The notes under the pieces were generated by a model. The model was given only the letters and a program-made list of their open reading frames with translations, was not told the DNA's origin and searched no databases. Both the position numbers and the translations under genes were made by a program. DNA of 64,000 nucleotides from assembly GCF_013282665.1 (NCBI RefSeq), contig NZ_CP054041.1:372001-436000 (forward strand). The letters are read 5' to 3'. Positions 36,324 through 45,965 of the stretch are shown here, one piece after another; within the stretch, counting starts at the first letter, position 1, and every line of letters starts with the position of its first letter. Source of the DNA: Listeria monocytogenes (GTDB taxonomy: Bacteria > Bacillota > Bacilli > Lactobacillales > Listeriaceae).

Positions 36324-38579
36324 TTAATTGAGCAAATCACCGATACCGGCATTCTCTTGGATGTCAGTTGCTTTTTTATTTTTTTCTGCCGTATCTTGAT
36401 CATGATTTTGATTAAAATCACCAATTTCTTCTGGCGGAGCGAGAGTTAGTTTCATTTTCGTTTCACTATTAATCACGCTACCCGCAGAAACGCTCTGGCT
36501 CTTCACATAACCACTTCCAGTAAATTCAAATGGAATGCCGGTTATTTCAGAAACTTTCAGTGCATCATCTTTCGACCAAGTTACCATGTCAGGCGCAGTC
36601 ATGTCTCCATCTGTCATTAAAATAACTTTTTGTCCTTGCAGGATTTCGGTGTTTGCTTGTGGCAGTTGTTGGACAATTTTTTTGCCGTTACCGACAACGA
36701 TTGGTTCCAATCCTTTATCTTGCACTGCTTTTTTAGCTTCATCTACTGTTTTACCTGCTAAAACTGGTACTTTTTCAGAAGCCAGTTTTTCTACCTCGCC
36801 TGGTTTGATGTTCATATATTGTAGGCTATTCTTCATGACAGGGTTAAAAACTTCTGATACTGCTTCGCCGCCTGTTTGGCTACCAGATAATTGTGGTTGT
36901 TGCATCGTTACGTAAATAACTAACTCTGGATTATCCGCTGGTGCCATTCCTAAGAAGGAAAATATATAATTATCTGCGCCAGTCATGTATTTACCTGTTT
37001 TTGGATCTGGAATTTGTGATGTACCGGTTTTGCCTGCTACATCGTATCCAGGAATCGCATATAATTTACCTGTACCATTTTGTCCGCTAATAACGTTTTT
37101 TAATTCGTCACGTGTTTTCTTAGCGGTTTCGGCACTAATTGGTTTACCAGCGATTTTTGTTTTAGTATCCGTTGTTTCACCTGTGTTTGGATCTTTAACA
37201 CTTGAAACAACATAAGGTTCTTTCATCGTGCCATCACTTGCGATAGCTGACGCTGCTTGAATCATTTGCATCATTGAAACGGTTGTTCCTTGTCCGAAAA
37301 CAGTTGTAACTTTTTCAATTGGATAGTTATATAGAATCTTTCCATTAGTTTCATTCGGTAAAGCAATACCGGTTTTCTTCCCAAAGCCAAACTTGTCTAA
37401 ATATGTTTTAAATGTATCAGTTCCCATTTTGTTTAAAAGTTTGGCAAATGCAACGTTACTAGAGCGCTCCACACCTTCGCGGTACGTAATAGAACCCCAA
37501 CCATTTCCGTTGTTATGGTCATGAATTGCGATATCGCCAACTCTATAAGAACCAGATTGATAGTAATCATTCGGATTATAGACATTTGTATCAATCGCAG
37601 AAGCAAGGGAGATGATTTTCATTACCGATCCTGGCTCATAAGCGTACTCAACAGGCAAATCTTGCCAAATACTAGAACTATTTCCAGTAATAGTAGACCG
37701 ATCAGCTGGATTAAAAGAAGGACGTTGACTAATAGCTAAAATTTCGCCTGTTTTTGGATCAGCTACAACAGCCATCATGTTTTTTGGTTTGTATTTTGCA
37801 TCAACTGTGGTCATCGTGTCTTCTAAAAAGGTTTGAATTTTTTTATCTAACGTCAGCGTAATATCTTTGCCATCTTTTGCTTCGGTTACTTTATTTTTAG
37901 AATTAGGCAAAATATAGCCCATTCTGTCTGTACTGTAATCAATCTTACCGTTTTTACCTGTTAAAATATCGTTATAACGGGACTCGATACCCATTTTACC
38001 TTCTAAAATTGTAGTATTCTTCTCTTCTTCTTGTTGCGCAAAACCAATTAGTTGTGTCGCGAATGTTCCATTAGGATAAAAACGTTCTGATTGGCGAGTA
38101 AATTCAATGCCTGGTAATTTTTCTTTGTCGATTTTTGCCTTTGTTTCTGTAGAAATATTTTTCCCAGCGGAACCGAATTCGACTTGATATTTTCCTTTTT
38201 CGTTCAGTTTATCAAGAATATCAGATTCATCCATAGGAATATATTTAGCAAGAACTTGCGCCGTTTTTTCTTCATTAACGACACGCATTGGATTTTTCGT
38301 TGTTTTGGAAAGTTTGTCACTAACAACCGCTGCAATCGTGTAAGAAGCCGTATCCTCCGCTAACACTTCTCCTTTACGATCTAATATGGAGCCGCGCTTT
38401 GCTTCGAGAACACTGCTTTTTAAATGTTGTTTGGATGCTTTTGCTGCAAGAGGTACCCCATTTGCTTCTCCCGTAATTTGCAAATAAAGAAAACGGCCAG
38501 AAACCAAGAGAAAGAGAATTGTGAAAAAGATAAAAAGCACAAGAGCTCCCCTTCTCATGTTACCTATACGCCGTTTCAT
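36324..38579 (-). CDS. pbpB: Penicillin-binding protein 2B, septal transpeptidase
   Basis: Class B PBP that cross-links septal peptidoglycan. 751 residues. N-terminal transmembrane helix (about 11-34), a dimerisation/pedestal domain, and a transpeptidase domain with the catalytic SVMK (318-321), SSN (373-375) and KTG (517-519). C-terminal PASTA repeats follow (about 607-735, VPVLAGKTVDEAKKAVQDKGL and following). Its ATG overlaps the ftsL stop, so FtsL and PBP2B are translationally coupled. No spoVD paralogue follows, in line with a non-sporulating genus. Confidence 0.97.
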   Translation of the reverse strand: MKRRIGNMRRGALVLFIFFTILFLLVSGRFLYLQITGEANGVPLAAKASKQHLKSSVLEAKRGSILDRKGEVLAEDTASYTIAAVVSDKLSKTTKNPMRVVNEEKTAQVLAKYIPMDESDILDKLNEKGKYQVEFGSAGKNISTETKAKIDKEKLPGIEFTRQSERFYPNGTFATQLIGFAQQEEEKNTTILEGKMGIESRYNDILTGKNGKIDYSTDRMGYILPNSKNKVTEAKDGKDITLTLDKKIQTFLEDTMTTVDAKYKPKNMMAVVADPKTGEILAISQRPSFNPADRSTITGNSSSIWQDLPVEYAYEPGSVMKIISLASAIDTNVYNPNDYYQSGSYRVGDIAIHDHNNGNGWGSITYREGVERSSNVAFAKLLNKMGTDTFKTYLDKFGFGKKTGIALPNETNGKILYNYPIEKVTTVFGQGTTVSMMQMIQAASAIASDGTMKEPYVVSSVKDPNTGETTDTKTKIAGKPISAETAKKTRDELKNVISGQNGTGKLYAIPGYDVAGKTGTSQIPDPKTGKYMTGADNYIFSFLGMAPADNPELVIYVTMQQPQLSGSQTGGEAVSEVFNPVMKNSLQYMNIKPGEVEKLASEKVPVLAGKTVDEAKKAVQDKGLEPIVVGNGKKIVQQLPQANTEILQGQKVILMTDGDMTAPDMVTWSKDDALKVSEITGIPFEFTGSGYVKSQSVSAGSVINSETKMKLTLAPPEEIGDFNQNHDQDTAEKNKKATDIQENAGIGDLLN

Positions 38580-38938
38580 TGACCATCTACCACTTTCACA
38601 TTATCGCCATCAAGTTTTAACCCTTTTTCTTTAGCGATTTTTAAAATACGTTCATATCTCCCTAGATCTTTTACTTCTACTTTTAAGTCTTCATTTGATT
38701 TTTGTTGTTCGAGAATTTTGGTTTCTTTTGTTTGAATTTCTTGGTTCACTGTGTAAATTTGGGCTTGTACGCTAATTATACGAAAAGCAATAACTAAAAC
38801 AATCGCAAGCGCAATCGTGATGATTACTTTTTCTCCAAGTGTCATTTGACCACGTTTTAGGATTTGTTTTTTAGGTTGTTCCGCTTCCCTATGTACTCTA
38901 TTTGGCTCGAGATTCGATTTATAGGCGACATTGCTCAC
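38576..38938 (-). CDS. ftsL: Cell division protein FtsL
   Basis: 120-residue bitopic divisome protein: a cytoplasmic part, one transmembrane helix (about 38-57, VIITIALAIVLVIAFRII) and an extracellular leucine-zipper coiled coil (about 60-105) that pairs with DivIC. The start is GTG, with GGAG 10 bases upstream. There are 16 bp to rsmH; the stop overlaps pbpB. Confidence 0.94.
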   Translation of the reverse strand: MSNVAYKSNLEPNRVHREAEQPKKQILKRGQMTLGEKVIITIALAIVLVIAFRIISVQAQIYTVNQEIQTKETKILEQQKSNEDLKVEVKDLGRYERILKIAKEKGLKLDGDNVKVVDGQ

Positions 38939-38954
38939 TTTTTTTCAACTCCTG

Positions 38955-39893
38955 CTATTTCATAATTTTTTCGATTACGCGTAATTTTGCAGAACGCGCT
39001 CGGTTATTTTGTTCCAGTTCTTCTTCACTTGGTACGATTGGTTTTCTTGTCGCAAGTTTGAAATCTGGTTTATATTCATCTGGAATGACAGGAAGACCTG
39101 GTGGTAAATCTGGTCCTTTTGTCGCTTCTTGGAATAATTGCTTCGTTATGCGGTCTTCTAAAGAATGAAACGTAATTACGCTAATTCTGCCGCCTGGTTT
39201 TAATAAAGTTAAGGCTTTTTCAAGCGAATCTTCTACTGCACCGAGTTCGTCGTTAACGGCAATTCGGATGGCTTGAAAAGTGCGTTTCCCTGGATGTCCG
39301 CCTTTTCTTCTTGCTGGCGCCGGGATAGCTGTTTTGATGATGTCTACTAGTTCGCCGGTTGTTTCAATTGGCTTTACTTCACGACGACGTTCGATTTCAC
39401 GAGCGATTTGTTTAGAAAACTTTTCTTCGCCGTATTGGAAAAAGATACGAATTAAATCTTGGTAAGACCATTCATTGACAACTGTTTTTGCCGTCAATTC
39501 TTGCTCTTGGTCCATCCGCATATCTAGTGCTGCATCTTGATGGTAGCTAAAACCACGTTCTCTCTCGTCTAATTGAGGGGAAGAAACGCCTAGATCATAC
39601 AAAATCCCATCAACCGCTTCGATACCACGCTCATTTAATGCTTCTTTCATATCGCGAAAATTGGCTTTAATAAAAGTCACTTTGTCGCTATAATCAGCTA
39701 ATTTTATTTTTGCGTTATCAATTGCTGTTTGATCTTGGTCAAATGCAAATAAATGCCCTTTTTCATTAAGCTTATTTAGTAAATACTCGGAGTGACCTGC
39801 GCCGCCAAGTGTTGCGTCGACATAGATTCCGTCTGGTTTTACTTCAAGCATATCGACTGTTTCATGTAGTAGTACGGTTTCGTGTTTAAACAT
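38955..39893 (-). CDS. rsmH: 16S rRNA m4C1402 methyltransferase RsmH (MraW)
   Basis: SAM-dependent N4-methylation of C1402 in 16S rRNA, decoding centre. 312 residues. [13 protein letters not shown] start, SAM motif [15 protein letters not shown] (about 25-39), [23 protein letters not shown] and the C-terminal [10 protein letters not shown] are all typical. 12 bp after mraZ, usual first genes of the division cluster. Confidence 0.98.
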   Translation of the reverse strand: MFKHETVLLHETVDMLEVKPDGIYVDATLGGAGHSEYLLNKLNEKGHLFAFDQDQTAIDNAKIKLADYSDKVTFIKANFRDMKEALNERGIEAVDGILYDLGVSSPQLDERERGFSYHQDAALDMRMDQEQELTAKTVVNEWSYQDLIRIFFQYGEEKFSKQIAREIERRREVKPIETTGELVDIIKTAIPAPARRKGGHPGKRTFQAIRIAVNDELGAVEDSLEKALTLLKPGGRISVITFHSLEDRITKQLFQEATKGPDLPPGLPVIPDEYKPDFKLATRKPIVPSEEELEQNNRARSAKLRVIEKIMK

Positions 39894-39905
39894 GCGTTTA
39901 CCCCC

Positions 39906-40337
39906 TTAAATATCAAAGCCAATCATATTTTCGGCTAAATCAGCAAAAGATTCTTCTGCCTCGTTAAAGACATCTTCCCACTCTGATTTACTCCAAATTT
40001 CAATACGACTAGAAACCCCGATAATAACTGTTTCTTTTTCCAAATCCGCATACTGTAGTAAGTTGGATGGAATATTAATCCGGCCTTGTTTGTCTAGTTC
40101 ACATTCAGACGCACCGGAAAAGAAGAAACGTGTAAAGGAACGAGCATCTTTCTTAGTAAGTGGTAAGGTTTGGAGCTTTTCTTCAAGCTTTTTCCATTCC
40201 TCTTGTGGATAAGCAAATAAACACTTATCAAGTCCTCGGGTTATAACAAAATTATCCCCCAAAAGCTCACGGAATTTAGCTGGCACAATTAATCTGCCCT
40301 TTATATCGATGTTATGTTGATATTCTCCCATGAACAT
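39906..40337 (-). CDS. mraZ: Transcriptional regulator MraZ
   Basis: 143-residue ring-forming DNA-binding protein with two AbrB-like halves ([36 protein letters not shown]). It controls the mra/dcw promoter by binding short direct repeats. Upstream, at 40348-40396, GTGG direct repeats with 10-bp period fit such an operator. First gene of the cluster. Confidence 0.96.
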   Translation of the reverse strand: MFMGEYQHNIDIKGRLIVPAKFRELLGDNFVITRGLDKCLFAYPQEEWKKLEEKLQTLPLTKKDARSFTRFFFSGASECELDKQGRINIPSNLLQYADLEKETVIIGVSSRIEIWSKSEWEDVFNEAEESFADLAENMIGFDI

Positions 40338-40347
40338 TAGACTTCAC

Positions 40348-40396
40348 CCACTTTCATACATACCACTTTACCACATCTCCCCACTTCGCACCACCC
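40348..40396 (-). promoter_or_regulatory. Candidate MraZ operator (GTGG direct repeats)
   Basis: Minus-strand GTGG at 40391-40394, 40381-40384, 40371-40374, 40363-40366 and 40348-40351. The first three are spaced exactly 10 bp; the fourth is preceded by AAA (AAAGTGG). Known MraZ sites are arrays of such repeats just upstream of mraZ. I could not place the -35/-10 with confidence. Confidence 0.6.
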
Positions 40397-40412
40397 AAAA
40401 CTAAAAAAAGTG

Positions 40413-40449
40413 CAAAAAAAAATCATTCCAGCCAAAGCATAGAATGATT
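40413..40449 (-). terminator. Terminator downstream of the MFS gene
   Basis: AATCATTC (40421-40428) pairs with GAATGATT (40442-40449), followed on the minus strand by eight T's. It insulates the mraZ promoter from the MFS transcript. Confidence 0.8.
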
Positions 40450-40488
40450 AAACCTTTATTTAAAGCCATTTACAGCTATTTCTATTCT

Positions 40489-40526
40489 TAAAAAACAATG
40501 TGGGGGTCGGTGGAGGGATTCCCCAC
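40489..40526 (-). terminator. First terminator of the MFS gene
   Basis: GTGGGG (40500-40505) pairs with CCCCAC (40521-40526), with a minus-strand T tract after ATTG. With the hairpin at 40413-40449 it forms a tandem terminator. Confidence 0.6.
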
Positions 40527-40540
40527 TTTGAACCAAAAAA

Positions 40541-41788
40541 TCATTTTGCTAATACTTTTTCCCAACCTGATTTTAAAGCTAAGGCCGAAAACACGATACT
40601 TAAAATTCCAAGAATAATCGTAAAAACACCCATTCCATATTTGCCAATAAAAGGTGCGAATACAAGACTTACCGAGCCAATCATTTTACCGATTTGGAAA
40701 ATAATACCATTAAATGCCATGTATGCACCCCTTCTATCATCATCCACAATTGCTGCTAAAATCGTTTGACGGGTCGGAACATAGAGCAATTCACCTATGG
40801 AAAGTACCACCGTTGCTAGAAGTAATACAGCTAAACTATTCGCAAAAGCGCAAACAGCGAACCCGAGTGCAAATAAAGTAAATCCTACATACATAATAGG
40901 TTGTTGCGCCCTTTTCGTCACAAACCTCGCAATTGGGACAGTAAAAAGCACAATACATAGCGTATTTACTGCTGTTAGCACACTCACTATTTGAACCCCG
41001 TTGAGGGAAATATCCCCGAGTGGACCTAAATTTACAAGTAACGCTTTTACATCTTCTGCTAAACGCACAGAAATATAATTACTTCGTTGAAACTCAATTG
41101 ACATGATTGCAATTCCACCAATAGTATATAGAAGAAAGCGATAATCATGTAATACTTGTCCGTAGTTTTTAAACATCTTCATTAATCCGTACGTTCCTTT
41201 TTGTGATATTGTCTTCTGCTGCAAAGTCTCTGAAATCAAACTTATTGTAAGCCACGCTGTAACAAAAGACATGAAGAACAGGACAACTAGTAGCGGAAAC
41301 AGGTAGTCTACAAAAAACCATCCTCCTACCATAATTCCAATTAGCATAGATAAATTATTTGCCCAGTAACTAACAGAATACATAAACGACCGATTCTCCG
41401 GTGTACTTACATCGATTAACATCGCTTCTCCGGCCGGATTAATTAACCCTTGGGCCACACCAATAACGAGCAACATCACGAATGTTATCCACGGCGAATG
41501 AAACATAGGCGAATTGCAAATCACCATCCCCAGAAACGCAAACACCTTAAGCAACTCCCCCGTGACCATTAACTTCTTGCGACCTATAAAGTCTGCTAAA
41601 TGCCCACCATACATACCAGCAAGAAATTGTGCAAACACATTCATCATCAAGAGAATCCCAGCAATACTACTATTAATCTCCATTGAAAAATAAATCGCCA
41701 TAAAAGGAAAAATCATCGAACCGATTACTTTACTCAAAAACTGAATTAATATCCGTGCACGAATATTTGGATGCAACTCTCTAAACAT
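40541..41788 (-). CDS. MFS transporter
   Basis: 415-residue major facilitator superfamily protein with about 12 membrane helices. The loop between helices 2 and 3 reads GGHLADFIGRKKLMVTG, the MFS signature A (GxLaDrxGrkxxl), and resembles drug- or sugar-efflux MFS. The start was set at 41788, where GGAGGG lies 5 bases upstream; the open frame extends into the divergent promoter region. It is divergent from the SgrR-like regulator gene at 41904, so its substrate may be the regulator's ligand. Substrate unknown. Confidence 0.85.
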   Translation of the reverse strand: MFRELHPNIRARILIQFLSKVIGSMIFPFMAIYFSMEINSSIAGILLMMNVFAQFLAGMYGGHLADFIGRKKLMVTGELLKVFAFLGMVICNSPMFHSPWITFVMLLVIGVAQGLINPAGEAMLIDVSTPENRSFMYSVSYWANNLSMLIGIMVGGWFFVDYLFPLLVVLFFMSFVTAWLTISLISETLQQKTISQKGTYGLMKMFKNYGQVLHDYRFLLYTIGGIAIMSIEFQRSNYISVRLAEDVKALLVNLGPLGDISLNGVQIVSVLTAVNTLCIVLFTVPIARFVTKRAQQPIMYVGFTLFALGFAVCAFANSLAVLLLATVVLSIGELLYVPTRQTILAAIVDDDRRGAYMAFNGIIFQIGKMIGSVSLVFAPFIGKYGMGVFTIILGILSIVFSALALKSGWEKVLAK

Positions 41789-41903
41789 GATATTCCCTCC
41801 ATTTGCAATTTTTCTGACTTCTCTGTTAGTATAAAAGGGATACACGAATATAAAAAGGGTATTCATAGTCAGATATTGTCCCCTTTTAGAACGGAGTGGT
41901 GTT

Positions 41904-43676
41904 ATGGATAAAGATTATTTCACTATGCGAGCGTATCTATTTAATAGAAGTACCGATTTAAAGGTTCCTTTTAAATTAAACGACTTGGCCACTATTTGGT
42001 TTTGCACACCGAAGAATGCCAAGCGAAAATTGCAACAGTACCAAGCGAAAAAAAGGCTTACCTATCTACCTGGACTAGGACGCGGAAATGTCTCACAAAT
42101 TGTTTTTCCTAAACAGCTAGAAGTAGAAGTCCTGGAGGTTTTGGAACAAAGTTTGGCAATGGATGCATTCAGCGATATTTTATTTTTACTACAACTCCCT
42201 ATCCCTAAAAGTTGGTTTTCTACTATCTCTACTGAAATTCAGCAAATGTTCGGTTTACAAGTAACCGAAAACCAGCAAGAAGTTCTTCGTTCTATCGTTC
42301 GCCGCAAACTCACTACCCTAGATCCGCTTCAAACCTCTGTTTCTATGGAGGCATTTCTCCTTACTCAAATTAGTGATTCCCTCGTCAAATATGATGAAAA
42401 GAAAAAGAAGATTACCTCCCACATTGCTCATCACTGGAAAGTTTCGAATGATTTTACGGAATGGACCTTTTACTTACGAAAAAATGTTTTATTTCATCAC
42501 GGGCGCATGCTTGATAGCGAAGATGTAAAATATACCTTGAAGCGTTCTATGCAAGCCAAATCCGTTTCTTTCTGGCAAATGGAAGCAATTAAGTCCATTC
42601 ACTGCATTAATAAATTCACCCTCCATGTTCGTCTAAAAAAGCCCGATGCGTTTTTCATTCGTTATTTATGCACAGCAAATATGGCTATTTTGCCACGTGA
42701 TGTTATTTTTGATGAAAATAAATGGATTTCAACGGGGCCTTTTCGAATTAAAGAGCGTAATGACGAGCGTTTAGTTTTAGAAGCATTTGATGGCTATTTT
42801 TTAGCAAGACCCATTCTCGACCGTGTGGAATTTTGGACTGCCGAAACTGGGGATAATTTAAAAACTATTCCAATGCAGTTCACTTCGGTTGATTACGAGG
42901 AAAATCCTGCCTATATAGAACGACGCAAACTTGGTGTAGGCGTTAATTTCCTTTGCTTTAATACGCACCGAAAAGGCATTCCCCAACACCCAGCTTTTCG
43001 TGAAGCAATTTACCATCTCATCGATTGTCAAAAAGCAAGCGCACAAAATTTTGAAAATTATGGTACTGTCGCATCTAATTATTATCCCGAAAAATCAACT
43101 CCACCCAAGAAGCACCCTGAAAAAATCAACACTTTATTAAAAGAAGCAAACTATCAAGGCGAAAAAGTTATTTTTGGAACGACCCAACACCCCACAGCTA
43201 TCAAAGAGTCTGAATGGATTCAAGAACTAGCTACTGATTTTGGAATCAATTTAGAACGAAAAATCATTAGCCATCAGGAAGCCTCTTATTCCAAAGTCCC
43301 AGCAGAAGAAACCGACTTCATGATGATGGGAGAAATCCCGGCCGCAGACGACGAAATGGCTTATTTAGACTTCTTAAATAACCCCTACCTGTTGCCGCAA
43401 CAGCTTTTCAATCAAACCATTACTAGAGAACTTACAGAAAAACTGGATGTGTTTAAAACAGAAAAAGACGCCTCCAAAAGAGACGTCTTACAAACGAACA
43501 TTGATCGCTGGCTAACAGAAAATTACTATTTAATTTATTTGCATCATCCAGAAAAAAGCCAATCACTTCATTCCATGATAAAAGGAATTGCTGAAAACCC
43601 TTATGGTTATTTTGATTTAAGTAAAGTATGGATTGAAACGAACCTACTCAAAAACGTAAAATCAGACTATAAATAA
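41904..43676 (+). CDS. SgrR-like regulator with solute-binding domain
   Basis: 590 residues. An N-terminal winged-helix region of the SgrR_N type (about 1-115: LNDLATIWFCTPKNAKRKLQQYQ..LTYLPGLGRGNVSQIVF) is followed by a peptide/oligosaccharide solute-binding domain (SBP_bac_5, about 140-580: LDPLQTS, FLLTQISDSLVKYDEKKK, WTFYLRKNVLFHHG, DVKYTLKRSM). There is no signal peptide, so this is a cytoplasmic ligand-sensing transcription factor rather than a transport protein. In E. coli, SgrR lies next to and controls setA, a sugar-efflux MFS; here an MFS gene is divergent. Its 3' end overlaps the convergent DUF3397 gene by 29 bp. Confidence 0.85.
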   Translation: MDKDYFTMRAYLFNRSTDLKVPFKLNDLATIWFCTPKNAKRKLQQYQAKKRLTYLPGLGRGNVSQIVFPKQLEVEVLEVLEQSLAMDAFSDILFLLQLPIPKSWFSTISTEIQQMFGLQVTENQQEVLRSIVRRKLTTLDPLQTSVSMEAFLLTQISDSLVKYDEKKKKITSHIAHHWKVSNDFTEWTFYLRKNVLFHHGRMLDSEDVKYTLKRSMQAKSVSFWQMEAIKSIHCINKFTLHVRLKKPDAFFIRYLCTANMAILPRDVIFDENKWISTGPFRIKERNDERLVLEAFDGYFLARPILDRVEFWTAETGDNLKTIPMQFTSVDYEENPAYIERRKLGVGVNFLCFNTHRKGIPQHPAFREAIYHLIDCQKASAQNFENYGTVASNYYPEKSTPPKKHPEKINTLLKEANYQGEKVIFGTTQHPTAIKESEWIQELATDFGINLERKIISHQEASYSKVPAEETDFMMMGEIPAADDEMAYLDFLNNPYLLPQQLFNQTITRELTEKLDVFKTEKDASKRDVLQTNIDRWLTENYYLIYLHHPEKSQSLHSMIKGIAENPYGYFDLSKVWIETNLLKNVKSDYK

Positions 43677-44034
43677 TGCCGTAAAGATAAAGTACAACAT
43701 ATAATAATGCAAAAATGAAGAAGCATAGGCGCCAGTATCCACGAAGAATTTTACGGAACTGTATTTCGCCTTCTTTTTTCGCAGCCATTACAACAATCAC
43801 AATGCCTAAAATAAATAAAAACAGTAAAATATATAATAAGAACGAGCGATTAAATAGCACAATCATGAAAAAATGAACAGCAATAATCAAGAAAATAGTA
43901 GATAAGTCAGCGGCTAACATAATTCTCCGCTGGCTTTTCTTTATTTTAAAACTGGAAAAAAACATCGTCAAAATAAATACCACAACTGGTAAAATAATAA
44001 TCATTGCTGTTGAATTAGTTAACCAATCAAACAT
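43648..44034 (-). CDS. Four-helix membrane protein, DUF3397 type
   Basis: 128 residues, almost entirely four transmembrane helices (about 10-28, 40-60, 64-84, 102-125) with a basic loop KKSQRR. It resembles the DUF3397 family of unknown function from the Bacillales mra region; the family name is from memory. It overlaps panE by 8 bp (same strand) and the SgrR-like gene by 29 bp (convergent). Confidence 0.7.
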   Translation of the reverse strand: MFDWLTNSTAMIIILPVVVFILTMFFSSFKIKKSQRRIMLAADLSTIFLIIAVHFFMIVLFNRSFLLYILLFLFILGIVIVVMAAKKEGEIQFRKILRGYWRLCFFIFALLYVVLYLYGIIYSLILRF

Positions 44035-44920
44035 CGCTTTCTCCTTCCAACCCTTTAATTATATGATATAACGCACGAAGCGTAGGAAGTGCCTCTCCTT
44101 TTTCTAATAGTGGTAGCACGATTCCATCAATTTCAGTCATTCGATTATTCATTCGATCAAGCGCCATCGAAGAAAAGTTTAGTGCTGTCACTTGGCAAAT
44201 TGCCTCCACCTTCTCTAGTCCATTTTCTACCGGCAAAACCGTTTGTATTTCTTTCACAATTACCTTTAAAAGCGCATGCCATTCTTCGTTTTCAAGGAGC
44301 TTGCCATTCTGAACTTGAAGAACTGCTGTGAGCGGATTAATTACGGCGTTGATAAATAATTTTTCTTGAATAATTTCTAAATAATTCGCATGTTTTTCAA
44401 CCGGAAAGTTTGGATTCGAATGTAGTAGGTCTGTTAGAGTGTCGCTTAACTCCCCTTGATAAATGCTATACTTCGTTCGACCATGACCTCGCCAAATAAC
44501 GGTTGTATCATCTTCGCGTCCTGCCCCATGTTCGCTAATACCTAGTAAAATAGTTCGTTTATCACCTAGTAGCTTTAAGCTATCTAAATGCGCCGCCCCA
44601 TTTTGAATAAATAGTAGTGGTACTTGTTCCGAGATTTTTTGTAGTACTGGCAAAATGGCGTTTAGTGAATATTGTTTAACTGCAATAATTAATAATTGCT
44701 GTTCGGATAACTTTTCCGTATCCGTTATTTCCGCAGCTTGTATATGTATATTTTTTAGTTCGGAACGATCCTTTAAAGAAAGTCCTTTTTTATTTAATAA
44801 ATCACTTTGTTCTTTTCTCCGTGTAAAAAGAGTGAGCGCCGATCTATCGGCAAAATTTGCTGCGTATAAAAGCCCCATCGCTCCTGCTCCAATAATTCCT
44901 ACTTTTAGTTGGTTCGCCAT
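44027..44920 (-). CDS. panE: 2-dehydropantoate 2-reductase family protein
   Basis: NADPH-dependent ketopantoate reductase for pantothenate/CoA synthesis. 297 residues. N-terminal VGIIGAGAMGLLYA (about 7-20) nucleotide loop, LFIQNGAAHLD (about 103-113), and the C-terminal helical domain with the substrate Lys region KLFINAVINPLTAVL and a late SSMALDRMN..TEIDGI typical of PanE. Paralogues exist in many Firmicutes, so which ketopantoate reductase this is cannot be told. Confidence 0.87.
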   Translation of the reverse strand: MANQLKVGIIGAGAMGLLYAANFADRSALTLFTRRKEQSDLLNKKGLSLKDRSELKNIHIQAAEITDTEKLSEQQLLIIAVKQYSLNAILPVLQKISEQVPLLFIQNGAAHLDSLKLLGDKRTILLGISEHGAGREDDTTVIWRGHGRTKYSIYQGELSDTLTDLLHSNPNFPVEKHANYLEIIQEKLFINAVINPLTAVLQVQNGKLLENEEWHALLKVIVKEIQTVLPVENGLEKVEAICQVTALNFSSMALDRMNNRMTEIDGIVLPLLEKGEALPTLRALYHIIKGLEGESDV

Positions 44921-44997
44921 TTAGTTCAGCTCCATATTGGTTAATGCTTTTATTTTATCAGAAGTAGCATTCTTTTGCACTTCTGTACGCAAACAAA

Positions 44998-45030
44998 AAC
45001 CTCGAAAGACCCATGGCGTCTTTCGAGGTT
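44998..45030 (-). terminator. rpmF terminator
   Basis: AACCTCGAAAGAC (44998-45010) pairs with GTCTTTCGAGGTT (45018-45030) exactly; on the minus strand TTTTTG follows. Confidence 0.88.
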
Positions 45031-45069
45031 CGTCTTCAACAAGTGAAACGTCACCTGCTTTTAACAATA

Positions 45070-45243
45070 TTAGCTGTTTGCTACATCTTTGCCATCATAT
45101 TGTCCACATTCTGGGCATACGTGATGGGAAAGTCTGTATTCGCCGCAATTCGAGCATTCGTTCATGCCCGGAAGTTGAAGTTTAACGTGTGTACGACGCT
45201 TACGCTTTTTGGCTTTTGAAGTTCTTCTAAAAGGTACTGCCAT
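45070..45243 (-). CDS. rpmF: 50S ribosomal protein L32
   Basis: 57-residue zinc-ribbon ribosomal protein. The translation begins [19 protein letters not shown] and contains ECSNCG and VCPECG, the two CxxC pairs that bind zinc. AAGGAGG lies 8 bases from the ATG. It stands after yceD, the conserved yceD-rpmF pair, and ends at a strong terminator. Confidence 0.97.
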   Translation of the reverse strand: MAVPFRRTSKAKKRKRRTHVKLQLPGMNECSNCGEYRLSHHVCPECGQYDGKDVANS

Positions 45244-45333
45244 TTCCTTACACCTCCTTGACGATAACTAAGTACTTGTATCGTTAATCTAAGAAAAATA
45301 AATTCCTTAATATATTCCAGCTTCACGGGGAGT

Positions 45334-45870
45334 TTAGTCTTCTTTTTTCTCATCGAAAAAATTGGCTAATCCCGCAAGACGAGGATCCACTTTTGGTTCT
45401 TTTGCTATTTGTTCTAGTAGGTTACCTTCTTCTGTTTTCATTTCCCATTCATTGCCTCGTGGAAGATTACTCATTTCGAGTGCGTCTTCACTGAAAACTT
45501 GCATTGGAATTTCAACAAGTAAAAGTTCTTCTACTACAGGGGTTAAATCGACCATATCCTGTTCCATCACATGCCAAGATTCATCTAGAACTTGTTCTTT
45601 GGATTTCACAAAGGTTTCCGTCGCATGCACTTCATAAGGATAAATAACATCCTCTAATGTACGAGCACATGGAAGCGTCCACTCACCTTTCATTGTTAGG
45701 TTAGCAGTAACTTCTTCTGGGTGTACAATTAGTTCCCCAGTTACTTCTACGGGGCTTGCATCACGAACGTCTATATTGTTCTCTTGAAAGAACTTTTTTA
45801 GGTCAGCTTTTTCATTAATCGTGAAGTTGCTGTCACGATATTTTTTTAATTGACTGATAGACCATTTCAT
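45334..45870 (-). CDS. yceD: YceD/DUF177 family protein (23S rRNA accumulation)
   Basis: 178 residues, YceD family, required in other organisms for normal 23S rRNA levels; always next to rpmF. Recognisable segments: VTGELIVHPEEVTANLTMKGEWTLPCARTLEDVIYPYEV (about 43-81, conserved Cys) and the C-terminal KVDPRLAGLANFFDEKKED. Acidic protein, no metal cluster. There are 90 bp to rpmF. Confidence 0.9.
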   Translation of the reverse strand: MKWSISQLKKYRDSNFTINEKADLKKFFQENNIDVRDASPVEVTGELIVHPEEVTANLTMKGEWTLPCARTLEDVIYPYEVHATETFVKSKEQVLDESWHVMEQDMVDLTPVVEELLLVEIPMQVFSEDALEMSNLPRGNEWEMKTEEGNLLEQIAKEPKVDPRLAGLANFFDEKKED

Positions 45871-45965
45871 CCTACATCACTCCAAGCGCAACACAAAATA
45901 TTATAGCTTTTTTAAAGGCTTTTGTCAATGCTTTTTCGGGGAGCAAAACCACTGCCTTCATTTTA

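Noticed and set aside
41904..43676. A periplasmic-type peptide ABC transporter binding protein
   Set aside because: There is no signal peptide or lipobox and no permease or ATPase gene beside it; the N-terminal winged-helix region points to an SgrR-type regulator.
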